Assembly: GCA_030041295.1 (NCBI GenBank) | Contig: JASHOD010000069.1 | Location: 1 to 64,000, forward strand | DNA length: 64,000 nt | Reading direction: 5' to 3' | From: Nitrososphaerales archaeon | GTDB lineage: Archaea; Thermoproteota; Nitrososphaeria; Nitrososphaerales; CADDZS01 | Translations under genes and position numbers: made by a program | The notes under the pieces: generated by a model | Told to the model about the DNA's origin: nothing | The model's input: only the letters and a program-made list of their open reading frames with translations | Databases searched by the model: none | In this document: in pieces, positions 8,596 through 17,732 of the stretch | How positions within the stretch are numbered: position 1 is the first letter of the stretch | How the letters are laid out: every line of letters starts with the position of its first letter

Positions 8596-8641
8596 TAGAC
8601 AAAAGATACTTCAACTATCTGACATTAATCGGTAATCGACC

Positions 8642-9144
8642 ATGACAAATCTTCTTCTGAAGAAACTGGTGCGAGGCGATATGCGCACGAAAGGTAGATC
8701 AGAATAAGTCGCAAGAAGTCTTGGAAGACCCGCGACTGTTTGGTGATGTCTTCGAAGGACTAACCGACGCTGATCCGGAGTGCCGATGCGATAGAAAAAT
8801 TTTCTTCACGGAAACCACAACTTCTACAACTATACAAGAAAAAACTCATCAAAATCGCCGAAGGGACGAATCAACAAGAGGTAAAGTGGCACGTTGCACG
8901 AATGTTCTCTTATTTGTCGTTGAGCAACGAAGAGACTAAACAAGTAGTAACTATACTCGAAAACTATTTTCACCATTCGAGCAGTAACATTGTTAGAGTC
9001 ATGGCACTTGAAATACTCGTAAACCTGGCGCATGCAAACTCTTCGCACAGAATGCAGATACGAGAGCTTGTCCTTGAAGCGTTAAAGTAAAACAAACCGT
9101 CCCTGATTGCTCGGGCCAAAAGACTAATCAAAAGTTTCGATTGA
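8642..9144 (+). pseudogene. HEAT-repeat protein, decayed
   Basis: Coding sense is spread over all three forward frames. Frame 1 gives NLLLKKLVRGDMRTKGRSE and then a TAA. Another frame gives LEDPRLFGDVFEGLTDADP. A third gives ADAIEKFSSRKPQLLQLYKKK and continues through VKWHVARMFSYLSLSN and LENYFHHSS to LEALK. There an in-frame TAA (9088-9090) precedes NKPSLIARAKRLIKSFD and a final TGA. Joined, these make a single HEAT-repeat protein of about 165 residues. At least two frameshifts and two nonsense codons are needed, so this is a real pseudogene rather than one sequencing error. Confidence 0.75.
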
Positions 9145-9160
9145 GCTGCGAGACAGATCT

Positions 9161-9343
9161 TTACAGAAAGTCTTCGGGATCATTTCGCCACCATACAAGT
9201 ACTATCTGTTTTTCCCCTTTTCCTTGTTTTGTAGAAAGTACTACATAATATGTCAAGTCAGACAGAAGAACTCTTGGCAGTTCGTAATGCTTCGTAACCA
9301 AATACTCCCCATCCGACAGCTAGACTTCGTATTCCAAATTCAT
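9161..9343 (-). pseudogene. Short ORF with an in-frame amber codon
   Basis: Reading from the ATG at 9343 gives MNLEYEV, a TAG at 9320-9322, then an open frame (LSDGEYLVTKHYELP, VLLSDLTYYVVLSTKQ, LVWWRNDPEDFL) to a TAA at 9161. The composition looks like coding sequence, with alternating strands and a Trp pair near the end. It is probably a decayed 60-codon gene next to the decayed HEAT gene; use of a TTG after the amber codon is the alternative. I do not recognise the family. Confidence 0.4.
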
Positions 9344-9603
9344 TTCGCTTTTAGGATGCTCTTTCCCTCTCTACCCGATCCGTGATATCTCTGATTATTG
9401 ATCGTCGATATTTCCAAGTTATTGACACATCAATACTTAGGGCGGGATGGCAAACCAGAATAGAGTAGCAGCGTCTTATCATTGCTTTATCAAGCAAACT
9501 CGTACTTTTCGCGCACAGGCGTGAATTTCTTTGCGGTTCAACACACTACTGTTTGTTCACCCCAAGAAGAGCCCAGCTGAAGGTTAGCATCCAATTTTTT
9601 GAA

Positions 9604-10308
9604 TCAGGTTCTCCGGAGTTCTTTCATGAGATAATTCCCGTTCGGGAGCATGCCATGATCGTTGTTCAGGAAGATGTACTTTCTCTTGGCGTTTGCACTT
9701 TGTATGTTCACAACAATTTCCTTCAACTCCTCCTCTGAATAGACCCAAGAATACCAACTCTTTCGTCCGTGAAGTCTAAGGTAGACAACATCGTTCATTG
9801 AAATTATGTCTCTGGGGAGTTTTGGGGCATCTACGGAGCAAAATACAGCTCCTGCTTCCTTGATCTCATCTTGATTCTCCCACCACGACGGATGCCTGAA
9901 CTCCACGACTGCCTTGTTTCCTAGTTCTGAGCGGGAAAGGAAATCACGCACGGTTTCTAGATTCTCCTTCGTCGCCTGAAAAGATTCGGGCATTTGAAAG
10001 AGCCAAAATGAGATCTTGTCCTCGACATCGCCCAATGTATCTCTGAATCTGTCGAAAAGTTCACTAGCCCTACCCCTCAATCTGGAATAGTGAGTTATTG
10101 ATCTATGCACCTTGATAGCGAAATCAAAATCTCTCGGAGCGATCTTCCACGCCTTTATCCAGTTTTGAGAAGGGAAGCGGTAGAAACTGGCGTTGATTTC
10201 CACGGTCTTGAATCCCTGAGTGAGATACCAAGCGAAAGGAGTCGGTTTGCTCTTGTTCCAATGATAGGAGTACCCCGAAGTTCCTATTTTTACAGGGCTC
10301 ATGTCCAA
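9604..10308 (-). CDS. DUF72 (YecE-like) family protein
   Basis: A 234-residue TIM-barrel-like protein of the DUF72 family. Recognisable parts are KIGTSGYSYHWN at the start, FKTVEINASFYRFPS, FDFAIKVHRSITH, FWLFQMPESFQ, VEFRHPSWW, YLRLHGRK and FLNNDHGM near the end. The family is widespread in bacteria and archaea; its biochemical role is not settled. It lies 19 bp after the CDF exporter gene on the same strand, so the two may be co-transcribed. Confidence 0.85.
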   Translation of the reverse strand: MDMSPVKIGTSGYSYHWNKSKPTPFAWYLTQGFKTVEINASFYRFPSQNWIKAWKIAPRDFDFAIKVHRSITHYSRLRGRASELFDRFRDTLGDVEDKISFWLFQMPESFQATKENLETVRDFLSRSELGNKAVVEFRHPSWWENQDEIKEAGAVFCSVDAPKLPRDIISMNDVVYLRLHGRKSWYSWVYSEEELKEIVVNIQSANAKRKYIFLNNDHGMLPNGNYLMKELRRT

Positions 10309-10327
10309 GCGTAAAACAGAACTCTTC

Positions 10328-11281
10328 TTATTGTCTAGCTGGATGAGGAGGCGACGTCTGAACAGGCTCTGGCTTGACTGTCACGCGGCCTAGTGAAAGG
10401 ATCCTCTCTCTCATTCTTTCCGTTACCTCCTTTGAGATTTTGTCTGCTTCAAACACAGTGATGTTCCCGTCAACGCGGATATGCATCTCAACAGTGAGGA
10501 ATGGTCCGTTGCGTCTTATTCTAAGGTCGTCGATCCCTTCGATTCCAGGGACTGACGTTGCGATTCGCTTTATGGTCTCGATCATTTGAGGGTTGCTATA
10601 CGCATCGGCAAGTATGAGTGAAGATGAATGAATCGAGAAATAGCCGGCCACCATGACAAAAGCTCCAATGACTAGTCCAGCCAGAGGATCTAGTCCATAG
10701 AACCCAAACCAGGTTGCGACGATTCCTAGAAGAGCTACAATCGAAGCCGTAGCGTCTTTTATCGAATTGTAGGCGTCCGTCTTTAAGGAAACGAGACCGG
10801 TCTTTTTTGCGTAAAGATTCTTTCCTATGGCGAGAACCACGGCAATGAGAATTGAGATCCCCGCAATCACACTTGCATAGACAGAAATTGAATGTTGATC
10901 TGTTCTAGCTAGATATTGCGTTATTCCAATGTAGGAGATTACTACTCCTGACGCAACCATGATCATGGCTGCAAATAAAGAGAAGATAGCATCGAATTTG
11001 TAATATCCATAATGAAATTTACCGTCCGCCCGACGCTGCGAATATCGAATACCTAACCACACCATCAAAGATACTATCGCATCTACGAAGGAATGGATCC
11101 CGTCGGCCGAGAGTGCTAGGCTTCCGTAATAGGTTCCAAAGCCGAGCTCAAAGACTCCGACCAGGAGATTTGCGATGAAGGAAATAATCGCAATTTCGCC
11201 GCCCTTTGCAATCTGGGCAAGCATCGTTGCACGTAATTTCTCTCTCGACGGATCAGAATGAAACAATCTACGAATTTTCAC
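10328..11281 (-). CDS. Cation diffusion facilitator (CDF) family divalent-metal exporter
   Basis: A 317-residue transporter with six predicted membrane helices (about 30-215) and a cytosolic C-terminal domain. The metal-site motifs of the family are present: ALSADGIHSFVDAIVS in helix 2 (His/Asp ligands) and LKTDAYNSIKDATAS in helix 5 (DxxxD). The C-terminal 90 residues (PGIEGIDDLRIRRNGPFLTVEMHIRV) match the ZT_dimer domain. Such proteins exchange Zn, Fe, Mn or Co for protons; the metal cannot be told from sequence alone. It lies upstream of the DUF72 gene on the same strand. Confidence 0.9.
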   Translation of the reverse strand: MKIRRLFHSDPSREKLRATMLAQIAKGGEIAIISFIANLLVGVFELGFGTYYGSLALSADGIHSFVDAIVSLMVWLGIRYSQRRADGKFHYGYYKFDAIFSLFAAMIMVASGVVISYIGITQYLARTDQHSISVYASVIAGISILIAVVLAIGKNLYAKKTGLVSLKTDAYNSIKDATASIVALLGIVATWFGFYGLDPLAGLVIGAFVMVAGYFSIHSSSLILADAYSNPQMIETIKRIATSVPGIEGIDDLRIRRNGPFLTVEMHIRVDGNITVFEADKISKEVTERMRERILSLGRVTVKPEPVQTSPPHPARQ

Positions 11282-11291
11282 AAATTATAAT

Positions 11292-12664
11292 ATGGACTTG
11301 CTCAAAAGGGTGCTGCTGTATCTGCAATTGGTGGAGAAAAATAAACCAAATATCTACTCGATCCCAACATTTAAGATGATTAGCTGGTGTCATTCCCAGC
11401 TAGATTACAATCCTTTGCTAGCTAGGAAATCAGTGAAGCAATCCTACAATCCTTCACAATGGGTACTAACTTTACTGAAAGAATTCACTCAGATGACGAA
11501 TGATAGCATTAGGATGGACTTTCTAACAACATATCTTCGATGAAGAGACTATCGTTTTTGCCGTACAAGGAGCTGAAAAAGCGATACAATATCTACTTAC
11601 CATACAGACTGACTGCAATTTCCAAAGCGGCAGGAATTCTATCTGCGAGGAAGAAATCAATCAAGAGAGGATTCAAGACCAAAGATCCTTACGTTAAGAA
11701 ACCAATCCTTGTCTCCTGCTATGGTTTCAAAATCTTAGATGACAAGCTGAAGATCCCGCTAGGAAACAGAGAGTTCGAAACAATTCCGTTAACCAAACAT
11801 ACGCTTCGAGTCATATCTGGAGATCCAAAAATCAGGGTAAATTCGTTTACATTGAATGAGCATTCCCTATCATTATGCATCTCAAAAGACGTACCAGAAA
11901 TAGGCGAAATAAATGGAACAATTGGAATCGACAGAAACCTTCGTAACCTGACAGTTGGGAATGACAGAATAGTTCGCTACTACGATATGAGCAAGATTAT
12001 CCGAATAGCCAAAAGGACGAGAAGTATCATCAGATCATTCAAAAGAAATGACACCAGAATACTAACGGCAATTTCGTCCAAGTACGGGATGAGAAGGAGT
12101 GAGCGTTCAAAAAGAATTCAACACTTGATTTCAAAGGACGTTGTGAGAAATGCCAAAGAGGAAAATAGTGCTATCGTATTTGAAGACATCAGAAACATTC
12201 GAAATCTCTATCGAAAAGGCAATGGACAAGGAAGAGCTTACCGAGGGGTGATGAATAGTTGGCAGTATAATGAAATCATGAGACAAATCGGATACAAAGC
12301 AGCTTTGGAAGGTGTTCCAGTTATTCACCTTACTAAATCAGATACCAGAGGAACATCGCTACAATGTGTGAAATGTGGGGAGAGACTCCAATCGCCATTG
12401 AAAATCGATGTGCAGCACAAAAGAGAACTCTGGTGTAACACGTGTCGAAAGTGGTTTGATCGCGATCTAGTCGCAGTCATGAATGTTTCTCGACGTGGCT
12501 GGCTGAGGTTCGTCCAGTCATCAACAAAAGGCATCGGAGGTGAAGCGATGGTACAGGAACGCGGTTTAGATACGCTAATCCTGAAAGTCGATCCGATGAA
12601 ATTATCAGGTCAAAGGTATGTAGTAAATCGGTTAGATTCTACTAACCACCCAAAGACCGAATAG
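11292..12664 (+). pseudogene. tnpB: TnpB of IS605-type element 2, frameshifted
   Basis: Two overlapping frames together encode a TnpB. The first (11292-11543) reads LARKSVKQSYNPSQWVL to MTNDSIRM; the second (11540-12664) starts MKRLSFLPYKELKKRY and continues to the end. Comparison with copy 1 (DAIRIGIANNNLS) shows that losing one base near 11516 turned the expected R-I-G-L-S-N-N into R-M-D-F-L-T-T. The downstream frame keeps all RuvC residues (GIDRN, VFEDIR, WFDRD) and the CVKC ... CNTC zinc knuckle. The two frames overlap by ATGA, so re-initiation is conceivable, but decay is simpler. It lies 10 bp from the divergently transcribed CDF gene. Confidence 0.85.
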
Positions 12665-12668
12665 AACC
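12647..12668 (+). repeat. Diverged right-end repeat of TnpB element 2
   Basis: CACCCAAAGACCGAATAGAACC aligns without gaps to the right-end repeat of element 1, with about six mismatches. It shares the variant core GACCGAA with the isolated copy at 29462, suggesting two subfamilies of ends. It overlaps the last codons of the tnpB reading frame. Confidence 0.5.
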
Positions 12669-12731
12669 CTCAAAAGCTCTATGCTTCCGAATGCTTTCGA
12701 AGATTCTAACCGAAGCGAAGACGTAATGTTT

Positions 12732-13145
12732 CTAGTAATCCTTTTTCGAATCTTCGTTGTTATTCTCTCTTAACTTCTCCAGCATCTGTAGTCCGTCTGG
12801 TGTAATGGAATAGTACGTTTTTGATTTGCCGCCTTGGTTTTGGCTGATTTGCTGGCAGATCATCTTGCCTTCTTCCAATAGTCTATTCATATGATTCCAG
12901 AAAGTCTCGTACCCGAGCCTTGCCTTGATCATGATCCAGTGCTCTATCGAGGGAGTACGACAGGCTTCGAGAATCTCAATCAGGATTGTGGACCTTGGCC
13001 TGATTTTTCTGCCCTTGCGTGATCTCATTCTCGATTGAATTAGAGAATCAAAATTGTCCGGGATTGAAAAATCGTGGGCCCGCTCAGGTTCGAATCTGAA
13101 GAAATCGTCGTCCCGAGTCAATTTTTGCTCTGTCGCCCACTCCAA
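12732..13145 (-). CDS. Winged-helix transcriptional regulator (copy A)
   Basis: A 137-residue DNA-binding protein. The core (residues about 35-125) has a basic patch SRMRSRKGRKIRPRS, then helices ILIEILEAC and HWIMIKARLGYETFWNHMNRLLEEGKM, and a wing ending SKTYYSITPDGLQMLEKL. This is the common thaumarchaeal winged-helix layout. A paralogue at 17176-17655 is nearly identical in the basic patch and the WIM(I)RARxGY helix. The thioredoxin gene lies 130 bp upstream on the same strand. The effector signal is unknown. Confidence 0.8.
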   Translation of the reverse strand: MEWATEQKLTRDDDFFRFEPERAHDFSIPDNFDSLIQSRMRSRKGRKIRPRSTILIEILEACRTPSIEHWIMIKARLGYETFWNHMNRLLEEGKMICQQISQNQGGKSKTYYSITPDGLQMLEKLRENNNEDSKKDY

Positions 13146-13275
13146 TGAAGAAGTTTGACAGAGTATTAGATCCTACGGCGTTTAATTGTTGGGTTTTGAA
13201 CATGTTGTTCTAATTTTTTGATGGTTGATTCGCTGTTTAGAACAGATAAACAGCCTTTGGTTTTAATGGTAATTG

Positions 13276-13629
13276 CTATAGATTGCTGGTTACCCTCTTT
13301 TGGATAGTGCTCTTTGGGGTAAAACCCACTATCTGATCCACTGGAATTCCTCCCTTGAAGATCATGATCGTTGGTATGCTTCTGATATGGAATCGAGAAG
13401 GAATTTGGGGGCTGTCATCGACATTCAACTTTCCAAACAAGGCACGTTTTGAAAATTCATGGGACAGTTCATCTATTATTGGTGCTATTTGCTTACAAGG
13501 ACCGCACCATTCAGCCCAGAAATCCACGACGACTAGCCTATTCTTAGAAACCAGCGAATCAAAATTTTGATCGGTGATAACAACCGTAGGAGCCGAGAAC
13601 TTACGGTGATCTTCTTTTTGTTGTATCAT
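13276..13629 (-). CDS. trxA: Thioredoxin
   Basis: A thioredoxin of about 117 residues with the canonical WCGPC redox site (Cys 42 and Cys 45 counted from the chosen start) in VVVDFWAEWCGPCKQIAP, and the cis-Pro loop RSIPTIMIF. It reduces protein disulfides in the cytosol, paired with a thioredoxin reductase that is not in the window. The ATG at 13629 is preferred over the TTG at 13644 because an AAAGG motif lies a few bases before it. The downstream neighbour on the same strand is winged-helix regulator A. Confidence 0.92.
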   Translation of the reverse strand: MIQQKEDHRKFSAPTVVITDQNFDSLVSKNRLVVVDFWAEWCGPCKQIAPIIDELSHEFSKRALFGKLNVDDSPQIPSRFHIRSIPTIMIFKGGIPVDQIVGFTPKSTIQKRVTSNL

Positions 13630-13750
13630 TGTTAACCTTTTCAAAACCCCTATCGAAATCTAAGAGAGATGGCTTTGGACTAAACGTAACCGTTTTGAAT
13701 GTTTCTACTCGAGTTATATTCTTGAATTATTCGACCAGTGTTCCAAAAGT

Positions 13751-13757
13751 GTAAATA
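13751..13757 (+). promoter_or_regulatory. TATA-like box before the 13792 gene
   Basis: GTAAATA is centred about 27 nt before the expected transcription start near 13781. That would place the in-frame TTG at 13771 upstream of the RNA start and makes the ATG at 13792 the better start codon. Confidence 0.35.
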
Positions 13758-13791
13758 TTCAGGATGATCTTTGAAACAAAGACGAAAGACT

Positions 13792-14058
13792 ATGAGTACA
13801 AGCAGCGGCAGTAGACAAAGTCAGGTTGCTAAACTTGAGTACGGATTATTAGAGGGTCTGATCGAAGCACTCGCTAACAAGCATTCAGAGCTTGCTTTGA
13901 ATTTTGAGCATACTTCTTTAGGAATACCGAGCTTGCATACGACCGTTGAGGTCAACGGGACAGTTAGAATCAGCATACACATGAGGGAGCTCACCGAGAC
14001 TGAGAGACAAGCTCTTGCTCAAAGAAACATATCCATGGCCACTATACAATCAAGGTAA
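13792..14058 (+). CDS. Small hypothetical protein
   Basis: A protein of about 88 residues: a Ser-rich start, a helix (KLEYGLLEGLIEALANKHSELAL), a beta hairpin (LHTTVEVNGTVRISIHM) and a C-terminal helix (LTETERQALAQRN). It looks soluble and conserved in style, but I do not recognise the family. It is divergent from thioredoxin and upstream of the secreted-protein/ABC operon. Confidence 0.55.
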   Translation: MSTSSGSRQSQVAKLEYGLLEGLIEALANKHSELALNFEHTSLGIPSLHTTVEVNGTVRISIHMRELTETERQALAQRNISMATIQSR

Positions 14059-14159
14059 AGTTCTCCCTAGCTCATGGGTATACGAAAAGCCATGAACTTG
14101 GGCTCAAGTTTTTTAAGCCAAGTCGACGTACCCAGAGGTTTGCGGTTGGAAAGAGAGCT

Positions 14160-14930
14160 TTGAGGCGCTCGCTAGCATTTTCAGTTATTGCTGTTTCACT
14201 AGCGGCCCTACTCATTGCTATGCCTCTAGCGATTACTTCAAGCGCTAGTTCATCGAACTCCACTACGTCTGGATACGTTTCCTATCAAGTCTCCCTGATC
14301 AGGAACGGGAACCCAACTCCAGTTGTTTTCGTCGTAAATGAGAGCTCGGCTCCCACAAACCAAAATGGTTTTGACAACATAACCATCGGACTTTCCTCGA
14401 GCCTGCAAAATTTCTCTTATTCAAAAATCGTAAACACGACCTCGCTGCCCGAGGTGCTGCCGTTCATTCCGGGCCTCACGAATGAATCATTTTCTTATTC
14501 AACACACGGAGCGTCGTTTGATGCTCGAATTTCTATCGCCGGGTCCTCCCCAATCACTTTCAACGGCACGAGCTATAACGGACAAGAATATTCGTTATCG
14601 CTTTCATTAACAAATTCCTCGAGTGGTCAGACCTTTGCGGCTGCCGGGACAGCTGTAGCTTTTCCTTCAGGGCTCTTGTATTCATTACAATTTCAAAACC
14701 CGAGCAATAACTCAGATTCTGTAACCGTGCACCTTTTGTCAACTAATCTCCCTCTGAAAGATCCTACTAGCTCCGCCTCGACCGCCGAAGGCGTTGCATT
14801 GGTCGGAGCCGGAATTTTAGCTGCTGCGGCAATTGCGGTCCCCTGGAAGTTTAGGCGGAAGAAAACTGCGGCTAGCTCCTCTGGCTCCGGTTCAGAGAAT
14901 AATGACAAGCCCCCGTATTGGGTAGACTAG
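14160..14930 (+). CDS. Secreted, C-terminally anchored Ser/Thr-rich protein
   Basis: A 256-residue surface protein. It has an N-terminal signal peptide (RRSLAFSVIAVSLAALLIAMPLAI), a Ser/Thr/Asn-rich extracellular part with many N-x-S/T sites, and a C-terminal membrane helix (VALVGAGILAAAAIAVPW) followed by FRRKK and a short Ser-rich tail. The start is TTG. It lies 88 bp before an ABC-2 transporter gene pair on the same strand, so it may be a surface partner of that transporter, though no binding domain is recognised. Confidence 0.7.
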   Translation: MRRSLAFSVIAVSLAALLIAMPLAITSSASSSNSTTSGYVSYQVSLIRNGNPTPVVFVVNESSAPTNQNGFDNITIGLSSSLQNFSYSKIVNTTSLPEVLPFIPGLTNESFSYSTHGASFDARISIAGSSPITFNGTSYNGQEYSLSLSLTNSSSGQTFAAAGTAVAFPSGLLYSLQFQNPSNNSDSVTVHLLSTNLPLKDPTSSASTAEGVALVGAGILAAAAIAVPWKFRRKKTAASSSGSGSENNDKPPYWVD

Positions 14931-15018
14931 TTTCGAGCTGTATGTCGAACTGCGCTGGACATTTATACGGTTGAGATGACTTCATGGAAGATCTGAGTAA
15001 ACTCAACTTGGGAAAACT

Positions 15019-16035
15019 ATGACTTCCGCTCTGACCTTATCGCAGTCACAGTCTGCATCTGTAATCTTATTTCAAGATGCTGTGAAGAGCTACAGCAGGG
15101 GCAAGACCATCGGACCCGTCAACTTGGAAGTAAAGAAGGGGGAGGTACTTGGCTTTCTCGGACCAAATGGATCAGGCAAGACAACCTGCATAAGGATGAT
15201 GCTCGGCTTGATACGCGCGTCGGGAGGAAAAGTTGCGGTCAATGGTCTCGACCCAATTTCCGATCATGTAAATGCTCTCCATAATGTAGCCTATTCACCT
15301 GAGCTCCCCAACATCCAAGCGTTCCTCACACCAACGGAACTCCTGACCCTCGTTTTGCATGAGCTACAGTTCTCGGAATCCGCTAGGCAAGGAGAGATAA
15401 ATCGGGTCTTGGAACTAGCAGGTTTGATTGAATACGCCAACACCAAAATTGGAAAACTGAGCAAGGGGATGGTACAAAGACTCAGTGTCGCTCAAGCCCT
15501 CGTCGGTACTCCCGAAGTCTTGGTACTTGACGAACCGATGATAGGACTGGACCCGGCAGGTTCCTCTCATTTCAGAGAGCTGTTTCGTAGATTCGCCAAG
15601 GAAAGCAACGGCACGGTGTTCATGTCTTCGCATATAATGAGCGAGGTCGAATCTCTTTGTACGTCGGTTGCGATTATCCATAACGGTAAGATTCGATTTC
15701 GTGGCTCGATTGACGAAGTGATACGAGGAGCGCTCAATTACTCGGTGGTTGTAATCGAAACTTCGCAACTTTCCGATTCGATTCTCTCGGACATCCGAAA
15801 GCTACAGGACGTCGTGGACGTGAGGAACAATGGCTCTAACCACGAAGGTAGCTACTTGACGGAAGTATTGATCAGGGCAGACAAGGCCTCTTCGGACTTT
15901 AGACCTCTGCTGTCCGACTTGATCGTGCGTTCGGGTTCGAAGCTGTACACGATAAAACCCGCAGACAATTTGCTCGAGCGCGCGTACATAGAAACTCTCG
16001 GGCAAAAGAATCCGCAAAAAAGTGAGAATGAATAA
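15019..16035 (+). CDS. ABC transporter ATP-binding subunit (ABC-2/drug-export type)
   Basis: A 338-residue ATPase. Walker A is GPNGSGKT at residues 48-55. The signature motif is LSKGMVQRLSVAQAL and Walker B is VLVLDEPMIGLDPAG. The H-loop is MSSHIMSE. After residue 225 is a C-terminal extension of about 110 residues (VVVIETSQLSDSILSDIRKLQDV) typical of exporters with ABC-2 permeases. Its TAA stop overlaps the ATG of the permease gene by one base (TAATG), so the two are translationally coupled. Confidence 0.92.
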   Translation: MTSALTLSQSQSASVILFQDAVKSYSRGKTIGPVNLEVKKGEVLGFLGPNGSGKTTCIRMMLGLIRASGGKVAVNGLDPISDHVNALHNVAYSPELPNIQAFLTPTELLTLVLHELQFSESARQGEINRVLELAGLIEYANTKIGKLSKGMVQRLSVAQALVGTPEVLVLDEPMIGLDPAGSSHFRELFRRFAKESNGTVFMSSHIMSEVESLCTSVAIIHNGKIRFRGSIDEVIRGALNYSVVVIETSQLSDSILSDIRKLQDVVDVRNNGSNHEGSYLTEVLIRADKASSDFRPLLSDLIVRSGSKLYTIKPADNLLERAYIETLGQKNPQKSENE

Positions 16036-16889
16036 TGAGCCGTTTTGAAGTCGTAACTTCTTTTGCACGCTATGAAATCAAGCGCGCGGTTGCAAGACGT
16101 AAAGTGTTGATTCTAGTTGCGTTCACAGTTCTCGTAAGTACGCTCCCATATTATGCGCTATCGCGGATCGCCGATCGTATTCCAGCGCCCGCGTTCCCGT
16201 ACATATGGGCTGTAGGATTTTTTTTAGCAGGACCGTTGCTGCTTAACTTTACAGCAATTTTGATTGCCGCAGGGGCGATGTCTGAAGAGTACGAACAGGG
16301 GACAGCTGAACTCTTGCTTTCAAAGCCCGTGAAAAGAGGAGATTATTTTCTGGGTAAATTCTTAGGAGGCTACATTCTATTCCTGGCGATATTAGCGATT
16401 GATATCTTTCTGACAATAGCTTCGGCGTTCGCGTTTTTTGGATCACAGGCGGACCTGGTTTTGCTTCCGGGGCTCTTTCTCGCGCAAGCATTTTCGTCGC
16501 TGCTCTTTTACTGCCTCGCCTTCATGCTCGGTGAACTTTTGAGGAGGTCGTCGCTTGCCTATATTTTCTCGTCCGCCCTATTTTTCTCTAGCTTGATAAT
16601 AGGATTCTACCTGGAATTCATTTACGCCCTAGTACCGAGCGAAACCATCTACAAAGTGGCTGAAACATACCTTCCGACTTCTGCGGCCAACGCTTTGCCC
16701 CAGCAATATGTCTTGTCGGGTGTCCCTTCGACAATCAGCTCTTTACTTCAACTCGCGGGATTTTTGGGCAGTGGTAGGGGCAGCACGATAGGATCTTCAA
16801 TTGCCCTAGTTTTAATTTATGCAGTCGCAGGTCTCGTTATTGCAGTAGCATACTTTCATTACGCCGATATTTCCAGACGGGTAAGTTAA
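16035..16889 (+). CDS. ABC-2 type transporter permease
   Basis: A 284-residue membrane protein with about six helices. It opens with RYEIKRAVARRKVLILVAFTVL, a typical ABC-2 start, and has the loop EYEQGTAELLLSKPVKRGDYFLGKFLGGY between helices 2 and 3, which normally contacts the ATPase. The overlap with the ATPase gene makes the partnership clear. The substrate is unknown; the upstream surface-protein gene is the only hint. Confidence 0.9.
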   Translation: MSRFEVVTSFARYEIKRAVARRKVLILVAFTVLVSTLPYYALSRIADRIPAPAFPYIWAVGFFLAGPLLLNFTAILIAAGAMSEEYEQGTAELLLSKPVKRGDYFLGKFLGGYILFLAILAIDIFLTIASAFAFFGSQADLVLLPGLFLAQAFSSLLFYCLAFMLGELLRRSSLAYIFSSALFFSSLIIGFYLEFIYALVPSETIYKVAETYLPTSAANALPQQYVLSGVPSTISSLLQLAGFLGSGRGSTIGSSIALVLIYAVAGLVIAVAYFHYADISRRVS

Positions 16890-17175
16890 AGAAGTAAAAG
16901 TTTTCTACTATCGCCTTAGTAGTGATATTGCCAGTAATCAGATAGTGTTTATCATGACCATTTTGGATAGATTTGGGAATGTTCTTGGAAAGTTCCTAAA
17001 TATTCCCCCATTGGACAAAATACTCTTGGTCGCAGTTTCGTTTAATGCAAGGAAACTATCACTTTGCCGTCTTTAACGATGGCTCAACTCTCTTGGTGAT
17101 TTCAGAAGAGATATTCAGCCGCTTGGTTGATTCAGTTCTGATTGCCGTCGATATAGTTTTGACAACTGTATCCCA

Positions 17176-17655
17176 ATGGTTTGGCTCACCTGCTTCAAAG
17201 GAGATGAATCTAGCAAGAAATTGTCTCTTGTGAATGACACACGCAAGAACACAGATCCTTTGTCGGAAAAGGAGGGTCTTGCGGCTGGCGCGAATATTTC
17301 GCAAAATAATCTTTCTAGCCATGCATACGGTTTGCGAGCTTCACCTGACCTAGAAACACTGATCCATTTGAGAATGAGATCCAGAAAGGGGCGTAAGATA
17401 AGGACGAGAAAGATAATCTTGATGGAAATACTCGAGGCCTGCCGAAGTCCTGCGGTTGAACATTGGATAATGATCAGAGCTAGAGTGGGTTACCAATCCT
17501 TTGTGAAGTATATTGACAAGTTGTTGAGCGAGGGGAAGGTTACTTCGTCAAGAACTGGAGAGGATAACGGTAGAAGATCGAAAACGTACTACACGCTGAC
17601 TAACGAAGGCTTCCAAATGTTAGAGGAACTAAAGTCCGAGCAGGGAAAAAAGTGA
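17176..17655 (+). CDS. Winged-helix transcriptional regulator (copy B)
   Basis: The conserved core (residues about 60-155) closely matches the regulator at 12732: LRMRSRKGRKIRTRK, ILMEILEAC, HWIMIRARVGYQSFVKYIDKLLSEGKV and SKTYYTLTNEGFQMLEEL. The first 50 residues are less certain and the true start may lie downstream of 17176. It is encoded in the opposite orientation to copy A, about 4 kb away. About 290 bp without a supported gene separate it from the ABC permease. Confidence 0.75.
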   Translation: MVWLTCFKGDESSKKLSLVNDTRKNTDPLSEKEGLAAGANISQNNLSSHAYGLRASPDLETLIHLRMRSRKGRKIRTRKIILMEILEACRSPAVEHWIMIRARVGYQSFVKYIDKLLSEGKVTSSRTGEDNGRRSKTYYTLTNEGFQMLEELKSEQGKK

Positions 17656-17732
17656 CTGCCGATTAGTTACCGTTAGCGTAATAACTATAAGAACGTCCGT
17701 TCTTGATAATTCCTTAATTCAAGGAAAATATT

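Noticed and set aside
12690-12730. AACCGAAG followed by CGAAGAC near 12710 as another element-end repeat
   Set aside because: Only short pieces match and they are out of register with the 24-bp repeat.
17045-17322. Overlapping short frames between the ABC permease and regulator B
   Set aside because: Neither strand gives convincing composition, start signal or known pattern.
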